Part shown: one piece after another, positions 42,251-50,217 of the stretch
How positions within the stretch are numbered: position 1 is the first letter of the stretch
Layout: each line of letters begins with the position of its first letter
Assembly (NCBI GenBank): GCA_963844695.1
Contig: CAWJPL010000002.1
Coordinates: 590,698-654,697 of the forward strand
Length of the DNA: 64,000 nucleotides
Source of the DNA: RYN-230 sp963844695
Lineage (GTDB): Bacteria > Actinomycetota > Actinomycetes > Streptosporangiales > Streptosporangiaceae
Reading direction: 5' to 3'
Program-made: the position numbers and the translations under genes
Notes under the pieces: generated by a model
Seen by the model: the letters and a program-made list of their open reading frames with translations, nothing else
Database searches by the model: none
What the model was told of the DNA's origin: nothing

Positions 42251-42583
42251 ATGAAGAACGCAGAACCGCTCAGTCGTACTGACGCCGAGACCTACGCGTC
42301 CTGGTTCAAGGCGCTGGCCGGCGGGACCCGGGTGCAGATCGTGTCGCTCCTGGCCCGCGCTGGTAAGCCGATGACCGTCGGGCAGATCGTCGAAGCCGTC
42401 ACTGTCGGGCAGTCCACCGTGTCCGCTCACCTGAAGCAGCTCGCCGCCGTTGGGTTCGTGCTCGCCGAGGACCGCGGCACCGCCCGGCTGTACCGGATCA
42501 ACGACAACTGCGTGGAATGCTTCCCCACCGCCGCCGACCTGGTCATGGGACGCCGCTCGCCCGCCCCGCCTGCCGCACGATGA
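42251..42583 (+). CDS. ArsR family repressor
   Basis: This is a 110-residue winged-helix protein: WFKALAGGTRVQIVSLLARAGKPMTVGQIVEAVTVGQSTVSAHLKQLAAVGFVLAEDRGTARLYRIND. A C-terminal NCVECFP pair gives a Cys-x-x-Cys ligand site, as in some As(III)/Cd(II) sensors. The stop overlaps an ATG of the downstream fusion gene, and the gene has no clear RBS. It is probably the repressor of the ArsM-like fusion gene that follows. Confidence 0.85.
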   Translation: MKNAEPLSRTDAETYASWFKALAGGTRVQIVSLLARAGKPMTVGQIVEAVTVGQSTVSAHLKQLAAVGFVLAEDRGTARLYRINDNCVECFPTAADLVMGRRSPAPPAAR

Positions 42584-42603
42584 CACCGTTCGTGGAGGAA
42601 TCC

Positions 42604-43860
42604 GTGGCACCTGGCCAGACCCCCAATCCCGGGCAGACCCGGGTAGCCGTCACCGCCCGTTACTCGGGCCTGGCCCGGGCCGCACGCGCCGGGCAGCAGA
42701 TCACCGACTGCGACCCCGGCCCCTTCGCGGCGGGCTGCTTCGGCGCCGCAGGTTACGACGACACCGGAGAGCTGCCCGAGGGCGCGCTCCGGGCCAGCCT
42801 CGGCTGCGGCAATCCCGTCGCCGTCGCCGAGCTGCGCCCGGGAGAAACCGTTCTGGATCTCGGTTCCGGCGGCGGGATCGACGTGCTGCTGTCCGCCCGC
42901 CGCGTCGCCCCCGGCGGCAAGGCCTATGGCCTGGACGGCTCCCCGGACATGATCGCCCTGGCCCGCGAGAACGCTGCCCAGGCCGGGGTGACCAACGTGG
43001 AGTTCCTGCACGGCCATATCGAGGACATCCCGCTGCCCGACGGCCACGTCGATGTCGTCATCTCCAACTGCGTGATCAACCTGTCCGCCGACAAGCCCCG
43101 CGTGCTGGCCGAAGCGTTCCGGGTGCTGCGCCCGGGCGGCCGGCTCGGGATCAGCGACGTCATCGCCGACGATGACCTCGACCCGGTACAGCGGGCAGAG
43201 GCCGAGCAGCGGACCGGCTGCACCACCGGGACCCTCACTGTCGGCGAGTACCGGACTCTGCTGCTGGCCAGCGGGTTCACCAGCATCCGCATCACCGCCA
43301 CCCAGGACTCCGAGCCGGGCCTGCGCTCTGCGATCATCCAGGCCACCAGGCCCGCGGCGCCTCCCGGCTTCCTCATACGGCCCATGCGGGCAGGCGACAT
43401 TGACCAGGTGCTCGCCATCTACCAGGCCGGGCTGGACACCGGAGACGCCAGCTTCGAGACCACCGCCCCCGACTGGAACGCCTTCGACCAAGCGAAACTG
43501 CCCCTGCACCGGCATGTGGCCGTGGCCGCCACTGGCGAGGTGCTCGGCTGGATTGCGGCCAGCACCGTATCGCTGCGGCCGGTGTACCGCGGCGTCATCG
43601 AGCACTCGGTCTACGTCGACCCCGGCGCGCAGGGCCGCGGCATCGGGGCCGCACTGCTCGATGCTCTTACCGGCTCCGCTGAAGCTGCCGACATTTGGAC
43701 CATTCAGACTGGGATCTTCTCCGAGAACGTCCCCAGTCTGCGACTCCACCAGCGCGCCGGGTTCCGCGTCGTCGGCACCCGCGAGCGCATCGGCTGCCAT
43801 CACGGCCGCTGGCGCGACGTCACCCTCCTCGAACGCCGCAGCACCATCACCGGGACTTGA
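42604..43860 (+). CDS. arsM-arsN-like: ArsM (arsenite methyltransferase) fused to ArsN-like N-acetyltransferase
   Basis: This is a 418-residue fusion. Residues about 15-250 are ArsM: CGNPVAV, VLDLGSGGGIDVLLSARRV (SAM motif), ISNCVINLSADK and RTGCTTGT, which include the Cys that bind As(III). Residues about 253-418 are a GNAT domain of the phosphinothricin/ArsN type (IRPMRAGDIDQVLAIYQAG, HSVYVDPGAQGRGIGAALLDAL acetyl-CoA loop, GFRVVGTRERIGCHHGRWRDVTLLERRS ending). ArsM methylates arsenite; ArsN1 acetylates arsinothricin. Joining them implies coupled handling of organoarsenicals. GTG 42604 has GGAGGAA upstream and is preferred; ATG 42580 overlaps the ArsR stop. No obvious frameshift or inserted stop. 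Confidence 0.88.
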   Translation: MAPGQTPNPGQTRVAVTARYSGLARAARAGQQITDCDPGPFAAGCFGAAGYDDTGELPEGALRASLGCGNPVAVAELRPGETVLDLGSGGGIDVLLSARRVAPGGKAYGLDGSPDMIALARENAAQAGVTNVEFLHGHIEDIPLPDGHVDVVISNCVINLSADKPRVLAEAFRVLRPGGRLGISDVIADDDLDPVQRAEAEQRTGCTTGTLTVGEYRTLLLASGFTSIRITATQDSEPGLRSAIIQATRPAAPPGFLIRPMRAGDIDQVLAIYQAGLDTGDASFETTAPDWNAFDQAKLPLHRHVAVAATGEVLGWIAASTVSLRPVYRGVIEHSVYVDPGAQGRGIGAALLDALTGSAEAADIWTIQTGIFSENVPSLRLHQRAGFRVVGTRERIGCHHGRWRDVTLLERRSTITGT

Positions 43861-43936
43861 CCGGGGCAGGGAGCATCGACCCGATTCCGATGATGGACAT
43901 GTTCGATAAGGGCATCCAGCTGCGCATGGGCCAGTG

Positions 43937-44487
43937 TCACGTGCGGCGGACTATCTGGTCGATGATGAGGTAGGCACCGATCAGGATCAGGCGATTCCTG
44001 CGATCTGTGCGGCGCGATCGCGCCATCTCCGGCCGATCCCGCGCGCCGACTTCCAGGCCGAGCTGCGCTGCGAGCGAGGCCCTGGAGGGCGAGGGCCACG
44101 ATATCGGGGAGGTGGGCCAGGCCGATGGTGACGCCGATGGCCCGCTCGTCCAGGCTGATCCTGATTCCCAGACCGATAAGCGCGAGGCCGTTGCGGGCTG
44201 TGAAGCGGCTGGCCTTCTCCTCCTCGTCCTGGTCGCTGGCCAGCGGCATCCAGGCGCCGATAGCGGCAACGGCCGCCCGCCACGTAGCCGGTGACCTGGC
44301 CGATGACCCGGGCCAGCACGGCGCCCAGGCCTAGGCCGATGAGCGGCATCCCGCCCTCGAAGAGCACGAAGATTAGCGAAACGCGCAGCCGCCGCACCAC
44401 CGTTGTGGCCTGGCTGGCCCCGATCGCGGCGGCGACCGCGAAGGAGTCCAGATCCAGCGGAAGGACGAAGGCCAGCAGCTTCAGCGC
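43937..44487 (-). pseudogene. MntP-like manganese exporter (frameshifted)
   Basis: Three frames together give LKLLAFVLPLDLDSFAVAAAIGAS (TM1 with LDSF motif), FVLFEGGMPLIGLGLGAVLARVIGQVTGYVAGG, then MPLASDQDEEEKASRF and GLALIGLGIRISLDERAIGVTIGL. The end is LILIGAYLIIDQIVRRT. This is the DUF204/MntP fold, with breaks near 44285 and 44085 and no usable ATG. It is head-to-head with the transporter at 44531. The second, more truncated copy lies at 33036-33170. Confidence 0.7.
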
Positions 44488-44530
44488 GGCCTCAGCCTCG
44501 CACGAGCCCTGATCGGCGGCCCGAAACAGC

Positions 44531-45148
44531 GTGCCACACTGGCCTGGTGACCTCAGCGGACACACTGGGGCGCGGAGCGTTCTGCTGCGCCGGGGCCTCG
44601 CCCTGGAGTATGTGACGTTGGCGTGGAACGTCGCCGGGATCGTGGTGCTGGCAATCGCCGCTGTGACAGCCCGGTCGGTGGCCCTGGGCGGGTTCGGCCT
44701 GGACTCGCTGATCGAGATCGGCGCATCTACGGTAGTGATCTGGGAGCTGTCCGGGATGGGCGCGGAACGGCAGCGGCAGTCCCTACGGTTGATCGGGTAC
44801 GCATTCGCAGCCTTGGCGGTTTACCTGCTCGTGCAGTCCACGGTGGTGCTGGCGGCTGGGTATCACCCGCGTCATAGTGTGCTTGGGATCATCTGGACGG
44901 CGGTGACCGCTGCGGTGATGTTCGCGCTGTCAGCGGGTAAGGCTAAGACTGGCCGAGCGCTGGGGAATCCGGTGTTGCGGACCGAGGGCCGGGTCACAAT
45001 GATCGACGCGATTCTCGCCGCCGCTGTGTTGCTGGGTCTGGTGCTGAATGCCGGGCTTGGCTGGTGGCAGGCCGACCCTGCCGCTGGATACGTGCTGGTT
45101 TTCTACGCCGTCCGCGAAGTACAGGAGATCTTCACCGCACATCCCTGA
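44531..45148 (+). CDS. Cation efflux-type membrane protein, paralogue 2
   Basis: This is a 205-residue membrane protein, nearly identical in pattern to paralogue 1 at 33192-33812. The TM2 motif is VALGGFGLDSLIEIGASTVVIWEL, the loop GAERQRQSLRL and the tail FYAVREVQEIFTAHP. The first codons are in another frame relative to paralogue 1: the aligned GTGACCTC is out of frame here, so the true start may differ or a small indel lies near 44575. Head-to-head with the MntP-like pseudogene. It probably exports a divalent metal. Confidence 0.78.
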   Translation: MPHWPGDLSGHTGARSVLLRRGLALEYVTLAWNVAGIVVLAIAAVTARSVALGGFGLDSLIEIGASTVVIWELSGMGAERQRQSLRLIGYAFAALAVYLLVQSTVVLAAGYHPRHSVLGIIWTAVTAAVMFALSAGKAKTGRALGNPVLRTEGRVTMIDAILAAAVLLGLVLNAGLGWWQADPAAGYVLVFYAVREVQEIFTAHP

Positions 45149-45453
45149 CACCGAACGTGGTCCGGGACAGGCGGGCTCGTTACCTGACGCGGTAGACCGG
45201 CATCGGCTGAGAAACTGGCGGCATACCCGTGCGTTGCTGCGCTGTGCAGCACGTCGAAGCCCTGCTAGGCGGCACAACCACTCTGGTCCATGATCATGCC
45301 TTGCCTGCTCGATCACCAGGGTGGCCACCGACAGCACGGCGCTGCCGCGCTGAGCTACTCCACCCGCAGTCTCGCCACTCTGCTGTACGCCGCCGAGTTG
45401 CAGCGTCTCGAGCCTCTGGCACCGGCCTGGACATCGACATCGCCGCTGGGAGA
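45149..45453. other. Intergenic, no supported gene
   Basis: About 305 bp between the cation transporter and the convergent giant gene; nothing convincing on either strand. Confidence 0.4.
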
Positions 45454-48400
45454 TCAGCAGTCTTGTCCTCCTCCGGCGATCATGTCGCGGATTTCCTGGC
45501 CGGCCCAGCATTTGATGGCGGTGGCCAGGGTGCGCCGCAGGTGCCCGGTTACCAGCAGTGTGGTCCGTTCGTGCTCGGGGTCGTCGGTGCAGATCACCAG
45601 CTCGCAGCAGGGGTTGAATTCGCATGTCGGGGTGAACGCGATGGTGAGGGGCAGTGACGAGCCGGGGCGCAGCGTGGTCGGGAACGGGTTGTTGACGAGC
45701 CGGAACTGGGCGCAGCACTGGCAGGTGCCGCAGCGGCTGTCGTGGTCGTGGCAGAAGTTGCACCGGTCGCGCTCCGGATCTTCGCCATGGCCCGGTTTGG
45801 CGTGTTCCGGCTCGTGGGGCCCGTCCTCGTGGAGATGCTCATCATGGTGATGGTGCTCGCCGCATTCGTGGCAGCGGCCCGGCGCGTGATCGCACCCGCG
45901 GCGCCCCCCGCAGCCACCCGAGACACACCCGCACGGCCCGAGGGAGCGGAACGCGACCCGGCACACGTGCAGGTCGCAGTCGCCAACGTTGGCCAGGGTG
46001 AGCACGGTCTGCGCGGTCAGGCCCAGGTCGACCTTGCCGAAGTCCGTCGATCCGCTGACAGCGAGCACGCCGTGGGGCGCGTGTCCGGAGACGTCGATGG
46101 TCCGCGGGCCGCCTGGGTCGTCGCTGACGACGGTGATGGTCGCGGCTTTGGGCCCGTAGGTTCCGGGCTGGAAGCGGATCGGGATCTGGGTGGCGGTTCC
46201 TGGTGCCACCGTAAGCGGGAAGATGGCGACGTCGGGGACGAGGAACTCGGCCGACGTTGAGGTGATCGCGGTGACGGTCAGGACGCAGTGGCCGGCGTTG
46301 CTGATGGTCAGTGGCTCGTCGCGGAACGAGCAGGCGCAGACCCGGCCGAATTTGCTGGCGTCCGGCAGGAACGTGACCAGCCGGGGCGGCGGGCATGTCC
46401 CGCTCAGGTCGACGGACAGGTTCGGTGCGGCGCTGTCTGTCACCACGGTCAGGGTGACTGAGACGGCGCCGAACCCGGACGGTTGGAACCGTACCGGGAC
46501 GCTGACCGAGTCGCCCGGCGCGATGAGGATCGGGTAGGACGCCCCGGGCGGGATGAACTGCGGATCCGACGAGACGATGCCGAGCACCTGAAGGTCACAG
46601 GTGCCCGTGTTGTTCAGGACGATGTCGCGGTCGGTGAAGCTGCCGCGGCAGACTTCGCCGAAGTACCCGTGGTCGGGGATCGCGACGCTCAGCAGCCCTG
46701 TCCCGGTGATGGCGGTGGCTTGCAGGTCGACCACGGGAGCGGTCGGGTCGTTGCTTTCTATCCGGATGGTGGTGGTGTCGGTTGCGCCGATGACTGCTGG
46801 CTGGTAGCGGACGGTGAAGTCCACTTCCTCCCCGGGCGCGATGACCAGCGGCGTGCCGGGCATGGGCAGCACGGTGATGGTGGCCGAGCCGGTGAGCCGC
46901 TGGACGCTGGTGATCACCAGGTCGGCGATGCCGACGTTGAAGATCTGCAGTGTCAGGTCCTCGCGGCCGCCCACGCATACGGTCCCGAAGTCGAGGCCGT
47001 CTTGCAGGTTCACCGCGATGACCGGCCCTAGCGCGGTGGTGAACTCGAACACCCCGCGGCCGTAGGTGGCGGCCCGCAGGATCCGCGCGTCCCGCGCGAG
47101 CACCAAGTCGGTGACGGGCGCGCGCGGGAAATGGATGTCATCCAGGACGGTCCAGGTCAAGCCGCGGTCGACCGAGCGGAGCACGCCGAGATCGTTGCCC
47201 ACGTAGATGGTGGAGGGTGTGTCGGCGCCGTCGAGTTCGAGCGCGCCGTACGGGATGTTCACGGCCGGGGAGATGTCCTCCCAGGCTGTGCCGCCTATCG
47301 TGGTGCGGAACACATGGCCCTGCTGTCCGGCGCCGAACCCGTCGAAACCGCCGAGCACGGCATACACGACGGTGGGGTCGTTGGGGTCGAAGGCGGCCCG
47401 CTGGACGCTGCGCGAGGGCAAAGCGCGGGTGATGTCGGTGAACGCAGGCGCGGCGGCCAGCGCATTGGTGGTGACGAACACCTTGGTGCCCACCGCGACG
47501 ACGACGTTGTTGCTGTCGGCCAGCGCGACGCTGGTGCGGCCCGCGCCGGAGAAGCTGCCGATGACACGCCAGGTGTTCGCGCCGTCCGTGCTCTGCCACA
47601 GGTTCTGGCTGCCGCTGACGTAGACGGTGCCGCCGCTGCTGGGGTCGGTCGCGATCGGCGCGAGGTAGCAGCCGGCGTCGGTCGCGGTGCCCCACGGCGT
47701 GACCTCGGACCAGTTGACCCCGTCGTCGGCAGACCGCCACACCCGGGTGCAGGGAGCGGGGGACCAGAAGCCGCTGGTGCAATACATCTGGCCGGAGATG
47801 CCGCCGTCGTAGACGACGTCCCACCCGTCCCCGCCGTTCGTGCCCTTCCAGCCGGGCGGGGTCACGCCACTGGTCGTCTCGACCTCGTTGTCCTGCAGCG
47901 CGCCGACGATAACGTCCGCGCCCGCGTCGGGCTTGCTGTCGATGTTGTAAAACAGCCCGGTCTGCAGGCCGCCGCTGTTGATGGCCGAGAAGTTCGTGCC
48001 GTCGGCCGATACGAACAGGCCGCCGTCGTTGCCGGAGTACACGGTCAACGGCGCACCGCCCGACTGCTGGACGAACGCCCAGGAGTGAGTGTCGGCGTGC
48101 AGCCCGCTGACGCCGGTGAAGTTCTGCCCGGAATCCCCCGAGCGGGCCTGCCCGACCGTGCCGAAATAGATGATGTCGCTGACGCCGTCGCCAGGCGAAG
48201 CCGGGTCGACGGCGAAATGGAAGCTGTAACCACCCTGCGTGTTCCCCGGCATGCCCGTCGCCGCTTGCTGGGTCCAGGTGGCGCCGCCGTCGGTGCTGAC
48301 GAAGAACCCGACCGGGTCCGGGGCGCTCCCGGTTCCGGCCATGGAGGCATACAGGACCTGCACGCTTGCCGGGTTCGCGGGCGAGGTGGGAGGGGCGATG

Positions 48401-49113
48401 TCGACGACCACCTTGCCGATGCCGCCCGCCCCGACCGCGGCGGCGACCGCAGGGGTGGTCGCGCTCAGCACCTGCGCCCAGGTCTGACCGCCGTCGGCCG
48501 AGGTGAAGACCCCCTGCCCGGACTGGCCCGCGTGCAATACCCGGGCCGCCGCCGGTGCCGAGGTGTCGAGGACCAGCGAGCGGACGTCACCGGAGATACC
48601 GGTGCCTTGTGCCCAGTTCAGGCCGCCGTCCTGCGAGCGGAACACCCCGCTGGTCGAGGACAGGTAGAGCGTCTGCGAGTCGGCCGGGTCAACGATGATC
48701 ACATTGATCCACTGGCTGGTGAAAATGATCGCGTTGCCGACGTTGCCGGCCGGGTAACCCGAGCCGAGCCGGACGCAGCTGCTGCCGCCATCGGTGGACT
48801 TGAACAGGCCGGCCTGCGGCTGCGGGGTGACCCGCTGGCTGGTGCCGACGTAGACCGTGTCGGTGTCGTTAGGGTCGATGGCCAGCGCGGCTGGCTCGCC
48901 GATGCCGAGGGCGGCCTGACGGTCGAACTGCGGGATCCAGTGCTGGCCACCGTCGATGCTGCGCCAGACCCCGCCGCCGGCAGTGCCCTGGTAGATGACG
49001 CTGGAGTCGTTCGGGCTGACCGCGATCGCCGAGACCAGGCCGTTGTCCTGCCGCGGCCCCTCGCCCATCGGGCTGGGCCCCCGCGGTGCCCAGACCGTGC
49101 CGTTGAGGCTCAT
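45454..49113 (-). CDS. 1219-residue beta-propeller / ASH-domain protein with His/Cys-rich insertion
   Basis: Residues about 25-690 contain repeated sortilin/BNR-type blades (IYQGTAGGGVWRSIDGGQHW, TVYVGTSQ..GLFKSTDGG, GVFTSADGGQTW), a beta-propeller. Residues about 695-1050 hold three ASH/choice-of-anchor-D repeats (DFGTVCVGGREDLTLQIFNVG, YFGEVCRGSFTDRDIVLNN, KFGRVCACSFRDEPLTISNAG). A fourth (DFGKVDLGLTAQTVLTLANVG) is split by an insertion at about 1060-1136 with roughly 13 His and 12 Cys. No signal peptide or TM is visible, so export is unclear. The ATG overlaps the stop of the upstream gene. It could be a large metal-binding scaffold; the function is unknown. Confidence 0.8.
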   Translation of the reverse strand: MSLNGTVWAPRGPSPMGEGPRQDNGLVSAIAVSPNDSSVIYQGTAGGGVWRSIDGGQHWIPQFDRQAALGIGEPAALAIDPNDTDTVYVGTSQRVTPQPQAGLFKSTDGGSSCVRLGSGYPAGNVGNAIIFTSQWINVIIVDPADSQTLYLSSTSGVFRSQDGGLNWAQGTGISGDVRSLVLDTSAPAAARVLHAGQSGQGVFTSADGGQTWAQVLSATTPAVAAAVGAGGIGKVVVDIAPPTSPANPASVQVLYASMAGTGSAPDPVGFFVSTDGGATWTQQAATGMPGNTQGGYSFHFAVDPASPGDGVSDIIYFGTVGQARSGDSGQNFTGVSGLHADTHSWAFVQQSGGAPLTVYSGNDGGLFVSADGTNFSAINSGGLQTGLFYNIDSKPDAGADVIVGALQDNEVETTSGVTPPGWKGTNGGDGWDVVYDGGISGQMYCTSGFWSPAPCTRVWRSADDGVNWSEVTPWGTATDAGCYLAPIATDPSSGGTVYVSGSQNLWQSTDGANTWRVIGSFSGAGRTSVALADSNNVVVAVGTKVFVTTNALAAAPAFTDITRALPSRSVQRAAFDPNDPTVVYAVLGGFDGFGAGQQGHVFRTTIGGTAWEDISPAVNIPYGALELDGADTPSTIYVGNDLGVLRSVDRGLTWTVLDDIHFPRAPVTDLVLARDARILRAATYGRGVFEFTTALGPVIAVNLQDGLDFGTVCVGGREDLTLQIFNVGIADLVITSVQRLTGSATITVLPMPGTPLVIAPGEEVDFTVRYQPAVIGATDTTTIRIESNDPTAPVVDLQATAITGTGLLSVAIPDHGYFGEVCRGSFTDRDIVLNNTGTCDLQVLGIVSSDPQFIPPGASYPILIAPGDSVSVPVRFQPSGFGAVSVTLTVVTDSAAPNLSVDLSGTCPPPRLVTFLPDASKFGRVCACSFRDEPLTISNAGHCVLTVTAITSTSAEFLVPDVAIFPLTVAPGTATQIPIRFQPGTYGPKAATITVVSDDPGGPRTIDVSGHAPHGVLAVSGSTDFGKVDLGLTAQTVLTLANVGDCDLHVCRVAFRSLGPCGCVSGGCGGRRGCDHAPGRCHECGEHHHHDEHLHEDGPHEPEHAKPGHGEDPERDRCNFCHDHDSRCGTCQCCAQFRLVNNPFPTTLRPGSSLPLTIAFTPTCEFNPCCELVICTDDPEHERTTLLVTGHLRRTLATAIKCWAGQEIRDMIAGGGQDC

Positions 49114-49541
49114 CGCCAGCGTTCCTCATACGGGCTGTTGTCACCGGGATCGGTGGCAGGCAGCACCCCCTCATACCGCGCCGCCGGCCCGGCCGCGCCC
49201 GTCTCGACGAGAGCCTCCGCGACGTGCTCCAGTTCGCCGGCGACCTGCTCGGCCAGCGGGTGGACCTCGCCTGCCGGAGCGCGTACCGCCCCGGCCAGCT
49301 GATGCCACTGATCAACGGCGCGCTCGTAGGCCTCGGGGGTGGGGAGTTCCCCGCCGCCGATCCGCTCCTGGACGTACTCGCGGTGGAGCCGCACCGGATC
49401 AGCATCGGGATTGCGCCCCAACCTCGGTGTCCGGCCGACCCGGCTTCCGCCCCCTGAACGTCCCGCCGTATCCGCCGGGGGATCTGTCTTACCTGACGCC
49501 TTAGTCGGCCCCGAGGACGTGGGGCGCTGGCGTGGTGGCAT
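49110..49541 (-). CDS. Hypothetical protein upstream of the propeller gene
   Basis: This is a 143-residue soluble protein. A Pro/Arg/Ser-rich N-terminal stretch precedes a helical core (DPVRLHREYVQERIGGGELPTPEAYERAVDQWHQLAGAV). A charged helix (VAGELEHVAEALVETG) and a short tail follow. No domain recognised. Its stop overlaps the start of the 1219-residue protein, so the two are co-translated and probably act together; it could be a chaperone or partner. Weak ribosome-binding site before the ATG. Confidence 0.6.
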   Translation of the reverse strand: MPPRQRPTSSGPTKASGKTDPPADTAGRSGGGSRVGRTPRLGRNPDADPVRLHREYVQERIGGGELPTPEAYERAVDQWHQLAGAVRAPAGEVHPLAEQVAGELEHVAEALVETGAAGPAARYEGVLPATDPGDNSPYEERWR

Positions 49542-49558
49542 GCGCTCTTACCCCCTGT

Positions 49559-49795
49559 TTATCCGGAATCGGCCTGCAACAGCCTCCAGTGGCGGCGGGC
49601 GACAGTTCCCATCGCAGCCGAAACCACCAGGAGACCGGCGACGATGAGCCATTCGAAGCTGCCGTTGTGGTGGTCTGGGTCCCAGCCGGTCAGGGCCTCG
49701 ATCCAGTCGTGCCAGAAGATGGTCACAACCCCCAGCAGGCCCGCCAGGAGCGCGATGGCAGTTTCCAGCCGGACCCGGATCTTCGATGGCCTCAT
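49559..49795 (-). CDS. Small two-TM membrane protein
   Basis: This is a 78-residue protein from ATG 49795: basic N-terminus (MRPSKIRVRLE), TM1 (TAIALLAGLLGVVTIFW), a polar His-containing loop (HDWIEALTGWDPDHHNGS) and TM2 (FEWLIVAGLLVVSAAMGTV). It is 17 bp upstream of the hypothetical gene at 49110 on the same strand, so likely in one operon with the propeller protein. Such short helix pairs are common in actinobacteria without known function. Confidence 0.6.
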   Translation of the reverse strand: MRPSKIRVRLETAIALLAGLLGVVTIFWHDWIEALTGWDPDHHNGSFEWLIVAGLLVVSAAMGTVARRHWRLLQADSG

Positions 49796-50217
49796 CCCGC
49801 CCCCGTTCACCCTGAGTAGCCGCGAGCGATAAGCCAACCTGGTGCGCTACCGCTAACACCCATCCCCGTTCCCCCCGGGCCTCCACGGCCCGCACAGCCC
49901 GCACGTGCGCCGCAGCCTCTACCTAGGGACGTATCACGTCCGCAAGGCGGCTGCAATAGCACGATCGGCGATCGGTGAACCGTGGTGGTCGCCGATGTCC
50001 GCGTCTCAGACGTAGTGCCTGAGCGCACTGAGGTCCTGGCGGAGGTGCCGCCGTACCGGGCCGCGAGGGTGCGGTGCCCGGATTATCACGAAGTCCAGAC
50101 GGCTGAGATCTTTTCTGCTAACGGTTCAGCCACGCTTAGCGATCACCGGTTATGTCAGAGTACGCACCGCCGCTAGCGTGATTTGCCGTCAGTACATCCG
50201 GCCTGGAGGTACAACTC
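49796..50217. other. Divergent intergenic region
   Basis: About 420 bp between the minus-strand propeller operon and the plus-strand secreted gene. It should hold both promoters. No clear box was recognised. Confidence 0.4.

Noticed and set aside
47131..49302. 723-codon plus-strand frame opposite the propeller gene
   Set aside because: It is the antisense shadow of a gene with clear BNR/ASH repeats; its translation is low-complexity Arg/Asp/Gly/Val with no domains.
49921..49945. Eighth composite element (ACCTAGGG near 49921)
   Set aside because: Only the core CCTAGG is present; the AGGTG-CACCT dyad and the palindrome flanks are missing.
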